Below are positions 27,592-38,183 of a stretch of DNA of 64,000 nt, in pieces. The stretch is from assembly GCF_030708075.1 (NCBI RefSeq), contig NZ_CP117982.1:2199513-2263512 (forward strand), read 5' to 3'. Positions within the stretch are counted from its first letter, which is position 1; every line of letters begins with the position of its first letter. Source of the DNA: Candidatus Epulonipiscium viviparus. Its GTDB lineage: Bacteria; Bacillota; Clostridia; Lachnospirales; Cellulosilyticaceae. The position numbers and the translations under genes were made by a program. The notes under the pieces are model-generated. The model saw only the letters and a program-made list of their open reading frames with translations, did not search any database and was not told the origin of the DNA.

Positions 27592-29915
27592 AATATGGTT
27601 GGAAATTTATACGAGAAGATGTACAGGATGCTCATTTAGAACATTTTGACGATGCGAATTGGCGAGAAGTGAGAATACCGCATGACTATGCTATTGAAGG
27701 ACCATTTCACCCGGACAATGATAAGCAGGTGAGCGAGGTTATTGCAGACGGAATAATTAGACCTATCGTGCACGTTGGAAGAACAGGTGCGTTGCCTATA
27801 GCCGAAAAAGCATGGTATAGAAAAAAGTTCTTTGTGCAAGCGGATACTAAAAAAGTGTTTTTAGAATTTGATGGAATAATGAGCAACAGCACGATCTATG
27901 TTAACAGCCTCAAATATCAAGGCAGAGTGTATGGATATTCGTCATTTAGTGTTGACATCTCTGATGCGGTAAAATTTGGTGCGGAAAATACTCTTGCAGT
28001 ATCAGTATCGCCCGAAGGTACTTCATCCAGATGGTATACTGGTGCAGGAATTTATCGTGCAGTTCGACTTGTAGAAAAAGCAGATCATTATTTTCCGTAT
28101 TGCCCACTGAGAGTGACGACAGAAATTAGAAATAACAAAGCATTTATCGATCTAGAAGCTAGCATTGTGAATCCAAGCCAAGATGTAGAAGTGGAATTTG
28201 TTGTGACTGATCGCGACGGAATGGTGGTGGGATCTAGTCGAAAACGTTGTTATATAGACAGTGTATACGAAGTTTTTAAATTAAATAGCTATAGGTGCTG
28301 GGGAATTTGGAATTCGTATCTATACACTGTAACTGCAAAGATATTTATCGATGGCAAAGAAATTGATTGCTATAACACGCGATTTGGCATCAGAACTATT
28401 GAATTTGATAGCAACAAAGGTTTTATAATTAATGGGGCAGTCACAAAAATAAAAGGAATTTGTATGCATCATGATTTGGGTGCATTGGGAGCAGCATTTA
28501 ATAAGTATGCAGCAGAACGGCAAATCGAAAAGCTAATTAAAATGGGAGTAAATGGATACAGATGCGCACACAATCCTCCGGCTCCAGAAGTGTTGGACTT
28601 ATGTGACGAGTATGGTCTTGTAGTAATGGATGAAGCCTATGATGAGTGGCAAATGAAAAAAGTTAAAAATGGTTATGGTAAGCACTTTGATAAGTGGGCT
28701 AAGCAAGATTTAGTGGATATGATTAGAAGAGATAGAAACCATCCGAGTGTCATTATGTGGTCGATAGGCAATGAAATTTTGGAGCAGAGAGAGGAAGATG
28801 GATATAAAGTTGCGAGGTATCTTCATAGAATTTGTAAGCAAGAGGATCCAACTCGCCCGACTACTGCAGGACTCAGCATGACAGAGGATGCGTTTAGAAC
28901 TGGTATCGCATTTGAAGTCGACTTAGCTGGAATCAATTACAAGCCGCATCTGTATGAACAATTGCATCTAAAATATCCTGATGTAATTTTGTATGGCAGC
29001 GAAACAGGATCAACAGTGAGTACGCGAGGCTATTTTGAAAAAAGGGCTACTATAGAGCATCCGATAAAGCCAAAAGAAAACTTAAAAGAATCGTCGTTTG
29101 ATCTGGGGTCGCCTAATTGGGCATATCCTTATGAGCGAGAATTTTTGGCTCAGGATCAATATCCATTTGTTTTTGGAGAGTTTGTGTGGACCGGGTTTGA
29201 TTATATCGGAGAACCTACGCCGTATCGCAATCATTTTCCTGCTCGGAGTTCATATTTTGGAATTTATGATACTGCAGGTATGGAAAAAGATAGAGTATAT
29301 TCATTTAAGAGTAAATGGACTGATGAAAAGTTTATCCATCTGATGCCACATTGGAATTGGACGGAAGGTGACATTGTTGATGTTCACGCATATTCGTCTT
29401 GTAGTAAAGTAGAATTATTTTTAAACGGACGATCTTTGGGCATTGCCAAAAAGAATTCGAAAGATGAAACTAAAAGCCACAGATTTGTGTGGGAGAAAGT
29501 TCTATACGAGCCAGGAGAATTGCTAGCGGTATCTGTTGACAATCCTTCCATTAAGTCGTGTATAAAGACGGCGCAAGAACCCACTACCGTATTGGTTGAA
29601 CCGGAAAAAGTTTCCATTTTTGCCGATGGAGACGCATTGTGCTATATCAAGTGTACTATTGTGGATAAGCAAGGAACCGTATGTCCTTGTAGCGATATTC
29701 AACTCAATTTTTCTGTAACAGGACCTATCGAATATATAGCAGCAGATAGCGGATATCAAGCAGATGAAAGAACATTTGGTGAGCCGTATTGTAAAACATT
29801 GAGTGGCAAATGTATGGTTATTATTAGGAGTATAAAAGACACGCCAGGGACAGGGATGTTGACTGTTTCTTCAGAGCTTGGAGAACAAACAGTAGAAATT
29901 GATACAGTGTTGTAA
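27588..29915 (+). CDS. GH2 glycosidase, short BgaA/uidA-like type
   Basis: A 775-residue GH2 enzyme of a different subtype from its two upstream neighbours. It starts directly with the jelly-roll (GWKFIREDV, WREVRIPHDYAIEGPF), then SRWYTGAGIYRAVRL, the barrel with GICMHHDLGALGAAF, acid/base Glu396 in MWSIGNEILEQ, and nucleophile Glu531 in FVFGEFVWTGFDYIGEPTPY. The C-terminus holds a DUF4982-like segment (HLMPHWNWTEGDIVDVHAYS) and an Ig-like domain. Such enzymes are usually beta-galactosidases, sometimes beta-glucuronidases or beta-galacturonidases. No signal peptide. Its start overlaps the preceding gene by four bases. Confidence 0.87.
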   Translation: MKYGWKFIREDVQDAHLEHFDDANWREVRIPHDYAIEGPFHPDNDKQVSEVIADGIIRPIVHVGRTGALPIAEKAWYRKKFFVQADTKKVFLEFDGIMSNSTIYVNSLKYQGRVYGYSSFSVDISDAVKFGAENTLAVSVSPEGTSSRWYTGAGIYRAVRLVEKADHYFPYCPLRVTTEIRNNKAFIDLEASIVNPSQDVEVEFVVTDRDGMVVGSSRKRCYIDSVYEVFKLNSYRCWGIWNSYLYTVTAKIFIDGKEIDCYNTRFGIRTIEFDSNKGFIINGAVTKIKGICMHHDLGALGAAFNKYAAERQIEKLIKMGVNGYRCAHNPPAPEVLDLCDEYGLVVMDEAYDEWQMKKVKNGYGKHFDKWAKQDLVDMIRRDRNHPSVIMWSIGNEILEQREEDGYKVARYLHRICKQEDPTRPTTAGLSMTEDAFRTGIAFEVDLAGINYKPHLYEQLHLKYPDVILYGSETGSTVSTRGYFEKRATIEHPIKPKENLKESSFDLGSPNWAYPYEREFLAQDQYPFVFGEFVWTGFDYIGEPTPYRNHFPARSSYFGIYDTAGMEKDRVYSFKSKWTDEKFIHLMPHWNWTEGDIVDVHAYSSCSKVELFLNGRSLGIAKKNSKDETKSHRFVWEKVLYEPGELLAVSVDNPSIKSCIKTAQEPTTVLVEPEKVSIFADGDALCYIKCTIVDKQGTVCPCSDIQLNFSVTGPIEYIAADSGYQADERTFGEPYCKTLSGKCMVIIRSIKDTPGTGMLTVSSELGEQTVEIDTVL

Positions 29916-29954
29916 AAGATTTTAGATGATGAGGAATTTATATTGGAGGAGATT

Positions 29955-31607
29955 ATGAAAACTATAAATGTAACGCAAGAAATGATTGCTAATTCGAGGC
30001 TTGGAGATTTCACACACTATATTAACGAGCTGATAGAAGCGGTAGAAGACGATACCGTCATCAATATCGAAAAGGGGCACTATGATTTACGCACAACATA
30101 TGCTCGTAATGAACTTTGCTATATTTCGAATAATGATTCTGGGGTAAAAAGTCTGGCATTTGCAGTATATAACAAAAACAATATAGTTATCGATGGCAAT
30201 GGATCTAGCTTAAACGGCGTAGGCAGAATACTTCCGTTTTATGTTTTTAACTGTAAAAACGTAACTATTAAAAACTTTGAAATCGACTTTCAACGAGCAT
30301 TTACATCTCAAGGAGAAGTACTAGAAGCATCTAAAAACGAGGTTACCTTAAAAATCGATAAAGCTGAATTTCCATATGAAATAAGGCAAAATACTATAAG
30401 ATTTATGGGCGAAGACTATAAGAGTGATTTTGTAAAGGGGATGTTAGAGTTTTACAAAGGCAACAATCGTCCTGTTGCAGACGCATTTGATAACAGTGTG
30501 CAAGGTGGGTTGCCGGCCGAAGAAATAGAAGAGGGAGTTGTTAAGATATTTAGCAGATTTAGAAAAATTCCAATGGTAGGAAATATTCTTACTATTAAGC
30601 ACGAAGAAAGGTTAGTTCCGGCAGTGACAATCGATAGAAGCGATACAGTAAAAGTGGAAAATTTAAGAATTAAGCAATCCGGAACAATGGGCGTTGTGGC
30701 GCAGCTTTCCAAAGATATTACAGTATCCAAAATAGACATTTCACCTAGCAACACTAGAGTCTTCTCGACCAATACTGATGCGACACACTTTGTAAACTGC
30801 CAAGGTACTGTTATTGTGGAAAATTGCAAACTAGAAAGTATGTTTGATGATGTAATTAACGTGCACGGCAATTATTTGAGAGTAGCAAAAGTGTTTAACG
30901 ATAAATGCGTATTGTTAGAGATACCTCACTATCAGCAGTATGGATTTTTCAATCTACTAAAAGGCAATAAAATTTCGATATGTGACCAGCCAACTATGTT
31001 AGAGTTGGGTTATTCGGCAGTTGCAGATTTCAAGAAAATAAACAACAAATACTATGAGGTCAGTTTAACAGATGCATTTGATTTTGAAGAAGGGCAAACT
31101 TACTGCGTAGATAATTTGTCGATGTACCCTAAAGTTATTTTCAGAAATAATGTTTGTGGTAAAAATAGGGCTAGAGGGTTAATTCTTACTTCGACCAAGG
31201 AAACTATTGTAGAAGGCAATATCATAGATAGCGAAGGCTCTGCAATCAAGGTCAATAGCGATATGAGCAACTGGTACGAATCTGGAGCAATCTCAACACT
31301 AATTATTAGGAATAACAAACTGACTCGCAAAAACCATGGCAACTGGGGAGAGGCTCTTATCGATATTGATCCAAAAATGAAAGAGCAAGTAAATGGAAAA
31401 TTTTATCATGGCGAAATGATTATAGAAAATAATGAAATCTCCCTCGATGAAAGTCCTCTTTTCTACGGTTATAGCTTCAAAAAAGTTACTATTCAAAATA
31501 ATACTATTAATATGCAAAAAGATTTGTCAGAAGATTTTTATATTCAAACAGAAAATTGCGGAGAAGTAGTTGTAAAAGAAAATACTATCTGCAAAACAAA
31601 TCGCTAA
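29955..31607 (+). CDS. GH110-like alpha-1,3-galactosidase (right-handed beta-helix)
   Basis: A 550-residue beta-helix protein with the hallmark GH110 stretch NTDATHFVNCQGTVIVENC and FDDVINVHGNYL. Asp275 and the pair Asp298/Asp299 fall where GH110 enzymes carry their catalytic and binding aspartates. GH110 members remove alpha-1,3-linked galactose (first known from blood-group B conversion), and marine members act on carrageenan-related galactans. In this operon it could remove the non-anhydro alpha-D-galactose units that GH127 would not take. No signal peptide. ATG at 29955 is chosen over an upstream in-frame TTG because the GGAGGA site lies between them. Last gene of the plus arm; a strong terminator follows. 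Confidence 0.85.
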   Translation: MKTINVTQEMIANSRLGDFTHYINELIEAVEDDTVINIEKGHYDLRTTYARNELCYISNNDSGVKSLAFAVYNKNNIVIDGNGSSLNGVGRILPFYVFNCKNVTIKNFEIDFQRAFTSQGEVLEASKNEVTLKIDKAEFPYEIRQNTIRFMGEDYKSDFVKGMLEFYKGNNRPVADAFDNSVQGGLPAEEIEEGVVKIFSRFRKIPMVGNILTIKHEERLVPAVTIDRSDTVKVENLRIKQSGTMGVVAQLSKDITVSKIDISPSNTRVFSTNTDATHFVNCQGTVIVENCKLESMFDDVINVHGNYLRVAKVFNDKCVLLEIPHYQQYGFFNLLKGNKISICDQPTMLELGYSAVADFKKINNKYYEVSLTDAFDFEEGQTYCVDNLSMYPKVIFRNNVCGKNRARGLILTSTKETIVEGNIIDSEGSAIKVNSDMSNWYESGAISTLIIRNNKLTRKNHGNWGEALIDIDPKMKEQVNGKFYHGEMIIENNEISLDESPLFYGYSFKKVTIQNNTINMQKDLSEDFYIQTENCGEVVVKENTICKTNR

Positions 31608-31610
31608 AAT

Positions 31611-31640
31611 AAAAAAGCTCCCTAAATTTCAGGGAGCTTT
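31611..31640. terminator. Bidirectional terminator between the GH110 gene and groEL
   Basis: AAAGCTCCCT (31614-31623) pairs perfectly with AGGGAGCTTT (31631-31640) around a 7-base loop. A run on the left and T residues on the right let it end both the galactan operon and the convergent groES-groEL operon. Confidence 0.88.
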
Positions 31641-31645
31641 AATTC

Positions 31646-33304
<1,659 letters not shown>

Positions 33305-33589
33305 CTATTCTATTACTGCTAAAATATCTTTTTGACTAACAACAACATAGTCTTCTTTGTCGAGAGTAACTTCATTTCCAGAATATTTTGAATAAATTAC
33401 TCTGTCTCCAACCTTAACTTCCATTTCGATTTTTTTGCCATCTTCAACAGTACCAGGTCCTACTGCAATAACTTCTGCTTCTTGAGGTTTTTCCTTCGCA
33501 GCTCCTGTTAAAATGATTCCTGATTTAGTTTTTTCTTCGGCTTCTAGGTGTTTTAAAACAACACGATCGCCAAGTGGCTTTAATTTCAT
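33305..33589 (-). CDS. groS: Co-chaperonin GroES
   Basis: The 94-residue lid of the GroEL chamber. Typical segments are LKPLGDRVVLKHLEAEEKT, the mobile loop SGIILTGAAKEKPQEAEV, GPGTVEDGK and YSKYSGNEV. First gene of the heat-shock operon; a GGAGG-type site precedes ATG at 33589. Control by HrcA through CIRCE is expected. Confidence 0.97.
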   Translation of the reverse strand: MKLKPLGDRVVLKHLEAEEKTKSGIILTGAAKEKPQEAEVIAVGPGTVEDGKKIEMEVKVGDRVIYSKYSGNEVTLDKEDYVVVSQKDILAVIE

Positions 33590-33616
33590 TTGTAATTCCT
33601 CCTAAAAATTTCTTTG

Positions 33617-33643
33617 TTAGCACTCCTGTGTTAAGAGTGCTAA
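33617..33643. promoter_or_regulatory. CIRCE operator (HrcA binding site)
   Basis: A perfect inverted repeat TTAGCACTC-N9-GAGTGCTAA, the full CIRCE consensus, between the promoter and the groES start. It is where the HrcA repressor binds in Firmicutes, so the operon should be heat-inducible. Confidence 0.97.
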
Positions 33644-33653
33644 TTACCATTGT

Positions 33654-33681
33654 ATTATAATATAATCACAGTAAATGTCAA
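33654..33681 (-). promoter_or_regulatory. sigmaA promoter of groES-groEL
   Basis: On the minus strand TTGACA (complement of 33676-33681) and TATAAT (complement of 33654-33659) are separated by 16 bases. CIRCE starts 10 bases downstream of the -10 box, so it covers the transcription start. The -35 box overlaps the last codons of the ogg gene. Confidence 0.88.
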
Positions 33682-34547
33682 GTATCTTTCGCATTTTTTT
33701 TGAATAAGTTGTTTTCTCTTGCATAAAAAAATAAATATTGTTGCGCAAAACCAGCGAAATCTTTGAAAGTGTTTTTAGCAAAGGTATCAATCACTTCAAG
33801 CTTTGTTTCTTCTTGATTAAAATAAAATCCTTCTACTACACGTTTGATCCAAACGTCTGTTGGAAACACATCTGTTCGATAATACGCAAACAGTAATACA
33901 CAGTCGGCAATTTTTTTGCCCACGCCCTTAATTTTCATAAGTTGTTTTCTGGCATCGGCTGTTTCCAGACTGGCTATGCTTGTTAAATCAACTTCTCCAG
34001 AGCTTAATTTATCTATAGCATCTTTGATATAAGCAGCTCGAAATCCAACTTTACACTCCGATAAATCATCTATTGTCGCTGCTTGTAATTGAGCTAGGGT
34101 TGGAAATGCGTAGTAAGTTTCGCTAGATATTTCTTGAAAAATCGGTTGTCCAAAACGCTCAGCGATGTTGTTTATACACTGCTTTATATGTGGTATTGCT
34201 TTATTTTGAGATATGATAAACGAGATAAGCATTTCAAATGGATCTTGCTTCAAAATTCTGATGCCACCACCAAATCGGATGGCATTGTTCATATGAATAT
34301 CTATTTCACAAAGTGTGTCTTTTATAATTTTATAGTTAGTATCTAGATCTAAATAATTTTTCCAAAATAAATTAAACTCATCCAGGGTAGTATTTTCAAT
34401 AAAAAGTTGGTCTTCCCGTTGAGAAATATTAACTACTTTATCTTGCACAATAATGTTAAAATTATCAGGCTCAATTTTATAAAATCTAAAAATTTGTCCA
34501 CATTCTAGAGTTTGAGTAATATTAAAATCGGTAATCTGAATTTCCAT
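33678..34547 (-). CDS. ogg: 8-oxoguanine DNA glycosylase (OGG1-type)
   Basis: A bifunctional base-excision repair glycosylase/AP lyase of 289 residues. The N-terminal domain opens with ITDFNITQTLECGQIFRF. The HhH-GPD core has MKIKGVGKKIADCVLLFAYY, whose second lysine after GVG matches the catalytic Lys of OGG1, and the partner Asp in VFPTDVWIKRVVE; GFRAAYIKDA is the conserved preceding helix. Eukaryote-like OGG1 forms are common in Clostridia. It lies between the heat-shock operon and a NUDIX gene, 60 bases after the latter, possibly a small oxidised-nucleotide repair pair. Confidence 0.9.
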   Translation of the reverse strand: MEIQITDFNITQTLECGQIFRFYKIEPDNFNIIVQDKVVNISQREDQLFIENTTLDEFNLFWKNYLDLDTNYKIIKDTLCEIDIHMNNAIRFGGGIRILKQDPFEMLISFIISQNKAIPHIKQCINNIAERFGQPIFQEISSETYYAFPTLAQLQAATIDDLSECKVGFRAAYIKDAIDKLSSGEVDLTSIASLETADARKQLMKIKGVGKKIADCVLLFAYYRTDVFPTDVWIKRVVEGFYFNQEETKLEVIDTFAKNTFKDFAGFAQQYLFFYARENNLFKKNAKDT

Positions 34548-34607
34548 GTTTTTTCCTCTATAAGTTTATTTCTTATAAGTATTAACATTTTTTTGGAATT
34601 TAAAACA

Positions 34608-35210
34608 TTATTTGAAAAAATTATCATAGATTCCATTAATAAAGTTACTTAAAATGAGATAAAACTTGACATCCATCTTGGTATCGCTTGCTAATATTTC
34701 TTTGGCTTGCTCTTTATTAACAAGGTACGGAGTAATATCTTCGTCGGGCTCTAAGTGATCTGTCGAAACGTCTCCGGAACAGGTACAAAATACTAATGCA
34801 ATAGATTCATCTGTCATTCCGGGAGTCAGATATAATTTATCACCATATGGCTCTTGTAATATTTGATCGAGATCTAATCCGGTTTCTTCTTTCAATTCAC
34901 GAACAGTAGTGGTGGAAATAGTTTCGCCTGGATCTATAAGCCCTGCTGGAAGTTCGTAGATATAATCATTTATAGGTAATCTAAATTGTTTTATACACAC
35001 CAAACTTTTGCTGGCAGTATGAAACGCTACTACAACAACTGCATCTGCAGCATCTACGGTTTTTTCAAAGAAAATTTTGTGTAACTCGGCAGCAGTTTTT
35101 CGCGTTGCGAGCATCCAGCTTTTTTGATTGCCTTTTTTATTTTGATAAACTATGTCATACATGCTCAAATATCTGGTTTTTACTAATTCTTTTAATTCTA
35201 ATATTTTCAT
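34608..35210 (-). CDS. NUDIX hydrolase, ADP-ribose pyrophosphatase-like
   Basis: A 200-residue cytoplasmic NUDIX protein. The NUDIX box is complete: GLIDPGE followed seven residues later by RELKEETGL, with magnesium-binding glutamates in REL-K-EE. The family segment CIKQFRLPINDYIYELPAG and LYLTPGMTDE further on point to the ADP-ribose pyrophosphatase subgroup, which clears ADP-ribose and related compounds. ATG at 35210 is chosen since AAAGGAGA lies seven bases before it; an ATG seven codons upstream has no site. The next gene downstream is ogg. Confidence 0.9.
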   Translation of the reverse strand: MKILELKELVKTRYLSMYDIVYQNKKGNQKSWMLATRKTAAELHKIFFEKTVDAADAVVVVAFHTASKSLVCIKQFRLPINDYIYELPAGLIDPGETISTTTVRELKEETGLDLDQILQEPYGDKLYLTPGMTDESIALVFCTCSGDVSTDHLEPDEDITPYLVNKEQAKEILASDTKMDVKFYLILSNFINGIYDNFFK

Positions 35211-35230
35211 ATTATTCTCCTTTATTCCCA

Positions 35231-35260
35231 AAAAGAAAACGGATACAAAATATCCGCCCG
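35231..35260 (-). terminator. Terminator of the HNH-repeat gene
   Basis: On the minus strand CGGATA pairs with TATCCG (35240-35245 with 35251-35256) around a 5-base loop and is followed by TTTTCTTTTT. It starts about 15 bases after the gene's stop. Confidence 0.78.
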
Positions 35261-35270
35261 CTAAATATAA

Positions 35271-38041
35271 TTATTTGTTTTGTATAAATTTTTTGACTTC
35301 TTCAACATTATAATGAGGTGTTTTGGCATGGATAATTGCACTACAATTGTGACATACAGGGATTAAATCTTTTTCTGGATCTACATTCAAATTATCCCAA
35401 TTTTTTTCTTTTGATTTTGTGTTATATACATCCATCAAATGTTCAAACTTATCTCCGTAGGTATATCCATAATCCATTCCACAAATTTCACAACTTGCAC
35501 CGTAATATTCAAGGCATTCTTGTTTTAAGATATTCCATTTTGCTTTTGCTTCTTCTTCCTTTTTCAATTCTAAATCATTAGCTTTGGTAGGCGATTTTAT
35601 TTCAAATGGTTTACGTTGCATTTTTTGAAGTGCAGAAGATGCTGGTGTATCAAAAGATCCAGATAGCATTCGTTCAATTTGCGCAAGTTCTTCTAAACTT
35701 GGTTCTTCCTCAAATTCTACGTCATTTTCATTGTCGTCTGCGAAAAAATCTTCTACAAAAGCGTCGAGTTTCTCATCATCGTTTAAGTCATCATTAAGAA
35801 AACCTTTTTTAGGTGAGTTAATTGATTTTTCTTTTGATATATCTTTTTTTCCTCGAACTAAACTAAGTGAAGGAATATTATTTGAGTCTAAATTATTATC
35901 TATGTGCCCTATTGATCCTATTTCATGTTTATGGGAAATTACAGTATTTTTTTCAGCCTGGCTTAAAAGTCGAGTATTATTTTTAAGTTGGCTAAGAGTA
36001 TTTACCTTAGATAGATTTTTATCCAGAGTATTTTCAGTAATCGGAGTTATCTCATCATCAGTAAAACCGTGTGAAATTTTTTCGGTAATAGCATTTTGAT
36101 ATGTCCTGTTGATAGCAGCAGATCGGTCGTGGTCTCTGGAATCATCGCGAGCCAATCTGTCGGCAGCTCTATCAATAGTAGAAGCTCGATCGTAGTCTCT
36201 GGAATCATCGCGAGCCAATCTATCGGCAGCCCGATCAATAGCAGCAGCTCGATCACGTCTCTGGAATCATCGCGAGCTAATCTGTCGGCAGCCCGATCAA
36301 TAGCAGCAGCTCGATCACGGTCTCTGGAATCATCGCGAGCCAATCTGTCGGCAGCCCGATCAATAGCAGCAGCTCGATCGTAGTCTCTGGAATCATCGCG
36401 AGCCAATCTGTCGGCAGTCCGATCAATAGCCGCAGCTCGATCGTAGTCTCTGGAATCATCGCGAGCTAATCTGTCGGCAGCCCGATCAATAGCCGCAGCT
36501 CGATCGTAGTCTCTGGAATCATCGCGAGCCAATCTGTCGGCAGTCCGATCAATAGCCGCAGCTCGATCGTAGTCTCTGGAATCATCGCGAGCTAATCTGT
36601 CGGCAGCCCGATCAATAGCCGCAGCTCGATCGTAGTCTCTGGAATCATCGCGAGCCAATCTGTCGGCAGCCCGATCAATAGCCGCAGCTCGATCGCGGTC
36701 TCTGGAATCATCGCGAGCCAATCTGTCGGCAGTCCGATCAATAGCCGCAGCTCGATCGTAGTCTCTGGAATCATCGCGAGCTAATCTGTCGGCAGCCCGA
36801 TCAATAGCGGCAGCTCGATCACGGTCTCTGGAATCATCGCGAGCTAATCTGTCGGCAGCCCGATCAATAGCGGCAGCTCGATCACGGTCTCTGGAATCAT
36901 CGCGAGCTAATCTGTCGGCAGCCCGATCAATAGCAGTAGCTCGATCGTAGTCTCTGGAATCATCGCGAGCCAATCTGTCGGCAGCCCGATCAATAGCGGC
37001 AGCTCGATCACGGTCTCTGGAATCATCGCGAGCTAATCTGTCGGCAGCCCGATCAATAGCAGCAGCTCGATCGTAGTCTCTGGAATCATCGCGAGCTAAT
37101 CTGTCGGCAGCCCGATCAATAGCAGCAGCTCGATCGTAGTCTCTGGAATCATCGCGAGCTAATCTGTCGGCAGCCCGATCAATAGCAGCAGCTCGATCGT
37201 AGTCTCTGGAATCATCGCGAGCTAATCTGTCGGCAGCCCGATCAATAGAGGCAGCTCGATTGTCAGGTTCATCGCTTGTTTCAAATCCTACAATTGCACT
37301 TATAGCTGCGTATAAATTCGGATTCAATACCAAATCAAAATGTTGATTATCCTTGAAATTTCCTAATAATAAAATGTTCCACCAGAGTGCCTCACCTTTG
37401 TCAGATGTGGGTACTTCTATTTTAACATGCGGCTTAATTTTTTTAGCAAGCATTGTGAGAATTTCTTTATAAGCATATTTTGTTTCACCCAATGATTCGT
37501 ACGTGATTCTAGTTTTGCCTAAGTTATACATTTTCAAAATTAATTCTTTGTTCTTTAAAGTAAATATCTTGTCATTTAGAAATAAATTTTTCCATTGTGC
37601 TTTAGAAATGTTAACAAGTTCAGTGTAATATACGTCATTAAAACTATTGGATTTAGTTGGCATATTTTCACTCCCCTCTTCTATTACATCAGCAAATCGT
37701 AATGGTTGCTCTTTTTGAATTTCTTTAGGGATTTCCTTGGGTTTGTAATTATATTCCTCTAAACGCTTGGCACAAAATTTTCTTATCTCTGACGATACAA
37801 TTTCTTGATACTTATCCTGTAGTAGTAGTACTTCTATGGATAAATCAAGTCGCCCAGCTTCCCAAAGTGCCGAAAAATCATGGGTATAGGACGGGGTATA
37901 AATATATTTTAATGCAGCTTGATAGCCACCATATTCATTAATATATTTAAGTAAATTCTGGGATTTGTATCTAATTTGAGTGCTTATCTTTTTATATAAA
38001 ATAAGCATTTCCTTGCTAAATAATTCTTTTAATCTATCCAT
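35271..38041 (-). pseudogene. HNH-domain protein with long Arg/Asp-rich repeat, one-base frameshift
   Basis: Two overlapping frames (38041 down to 36047, and 36218 down to 35271) together read as one gene of about 923 codons if one G is restored near 36257, where one 63-bp unit lacks a base. The N-terminal ~260 residues form a conserved-looking globular part (INEYGGYQAALKYIYTPSY; HDFSALWEAGRLDLSIEVLL) of unknown function. A 21-residue repeat rich in Arg, Asp and Ala follows (18 copies; core DRAADRLARDDSRD), then an acidic linker, and a C-terminal zinc-ribbon HNH domain (CEICGMDYGY ... VCHNC-SAIIH). The HNH double-His position reads EHLMDV and the CxxCH reads CHNCS, so catalytic power is doubtful. 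Nearest relatives would be McrA-like restriction or HNH-nuclease proteins. Start ATG at 38041 follows AAAGGAG. Confidence 0.72.
36120..37262 (-). repeat. 63-bp tandem repeat, 18 copies, in the HNH-repeat gene
   Basis: Counting by the core TCTCTGGAATCATCGCG (first at 36133, last at 37203) gives 18 copies at a constant 63-bp period, with one 62-bp unit near 36257. Variation is confined to a few third positions and the Tyr/Arg codon (GTA, ACG or GCG before GTC). Interior copies are nearly identical, which signals recent expansion or gene conversion; the two copies at the low-coordinate end are the most diverged. The array encodes alternating acidic and basic residues, likely an extended helical or disordered charged rod. 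Confidence 0.95.
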
Positions 38042-38183
38042 CTTTACTCCTTTAGTGTGTTCTTAATTATATTATAATACAATTCGCTAAAAAAATTCGT
38101 ACTTTTAAGTAAATTAACTATTTTACAATATATTACTTTTTGCAAAAGAAAGGCTACCAAGATTATTGGTAGCTCCCGAAATA
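38042..38183. other. Intergenic region with terminator at its high end
   Basis: 142 AT-rich bases between two minus-strand genes. It contains TATAAT on the minus strand (within 38070-38080), the likely -10 box of the HNH-repeat gene, but no clear -35 box, and the terminator listed separately. No ORF. Confidence 0.45.
38153..38173 (-). terminator. Terminator of the small acidic membrane-protein gene
   Basis: GCTACCAA (38153-38160) pairs with TTGGTAGC (38166-38173) around a 5-base loop; read on the minus strand it is followed by CTTTCTTTT. It sits 10 bases after the gene's stop. Confidence 0.8.

Noticed and set aside
36096-36383. Short plus-strand frame over the 63-bp repeats
   Set aside because: Shadow of the Arg/Asp repeat; the minus strand has flanking conserved domains and a proper start.
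36120-37262. CRISPR array
   Set aside because: The 63-bp periodicity has no unique spacers; the whole unit is conserved and translated.
38153-38173. tRNA-like hairpin in the gap near 38.15 kb
   Set aside because: A single 8-bp stem with a T-rich exit; no cloverleaf or T-loop sequence.
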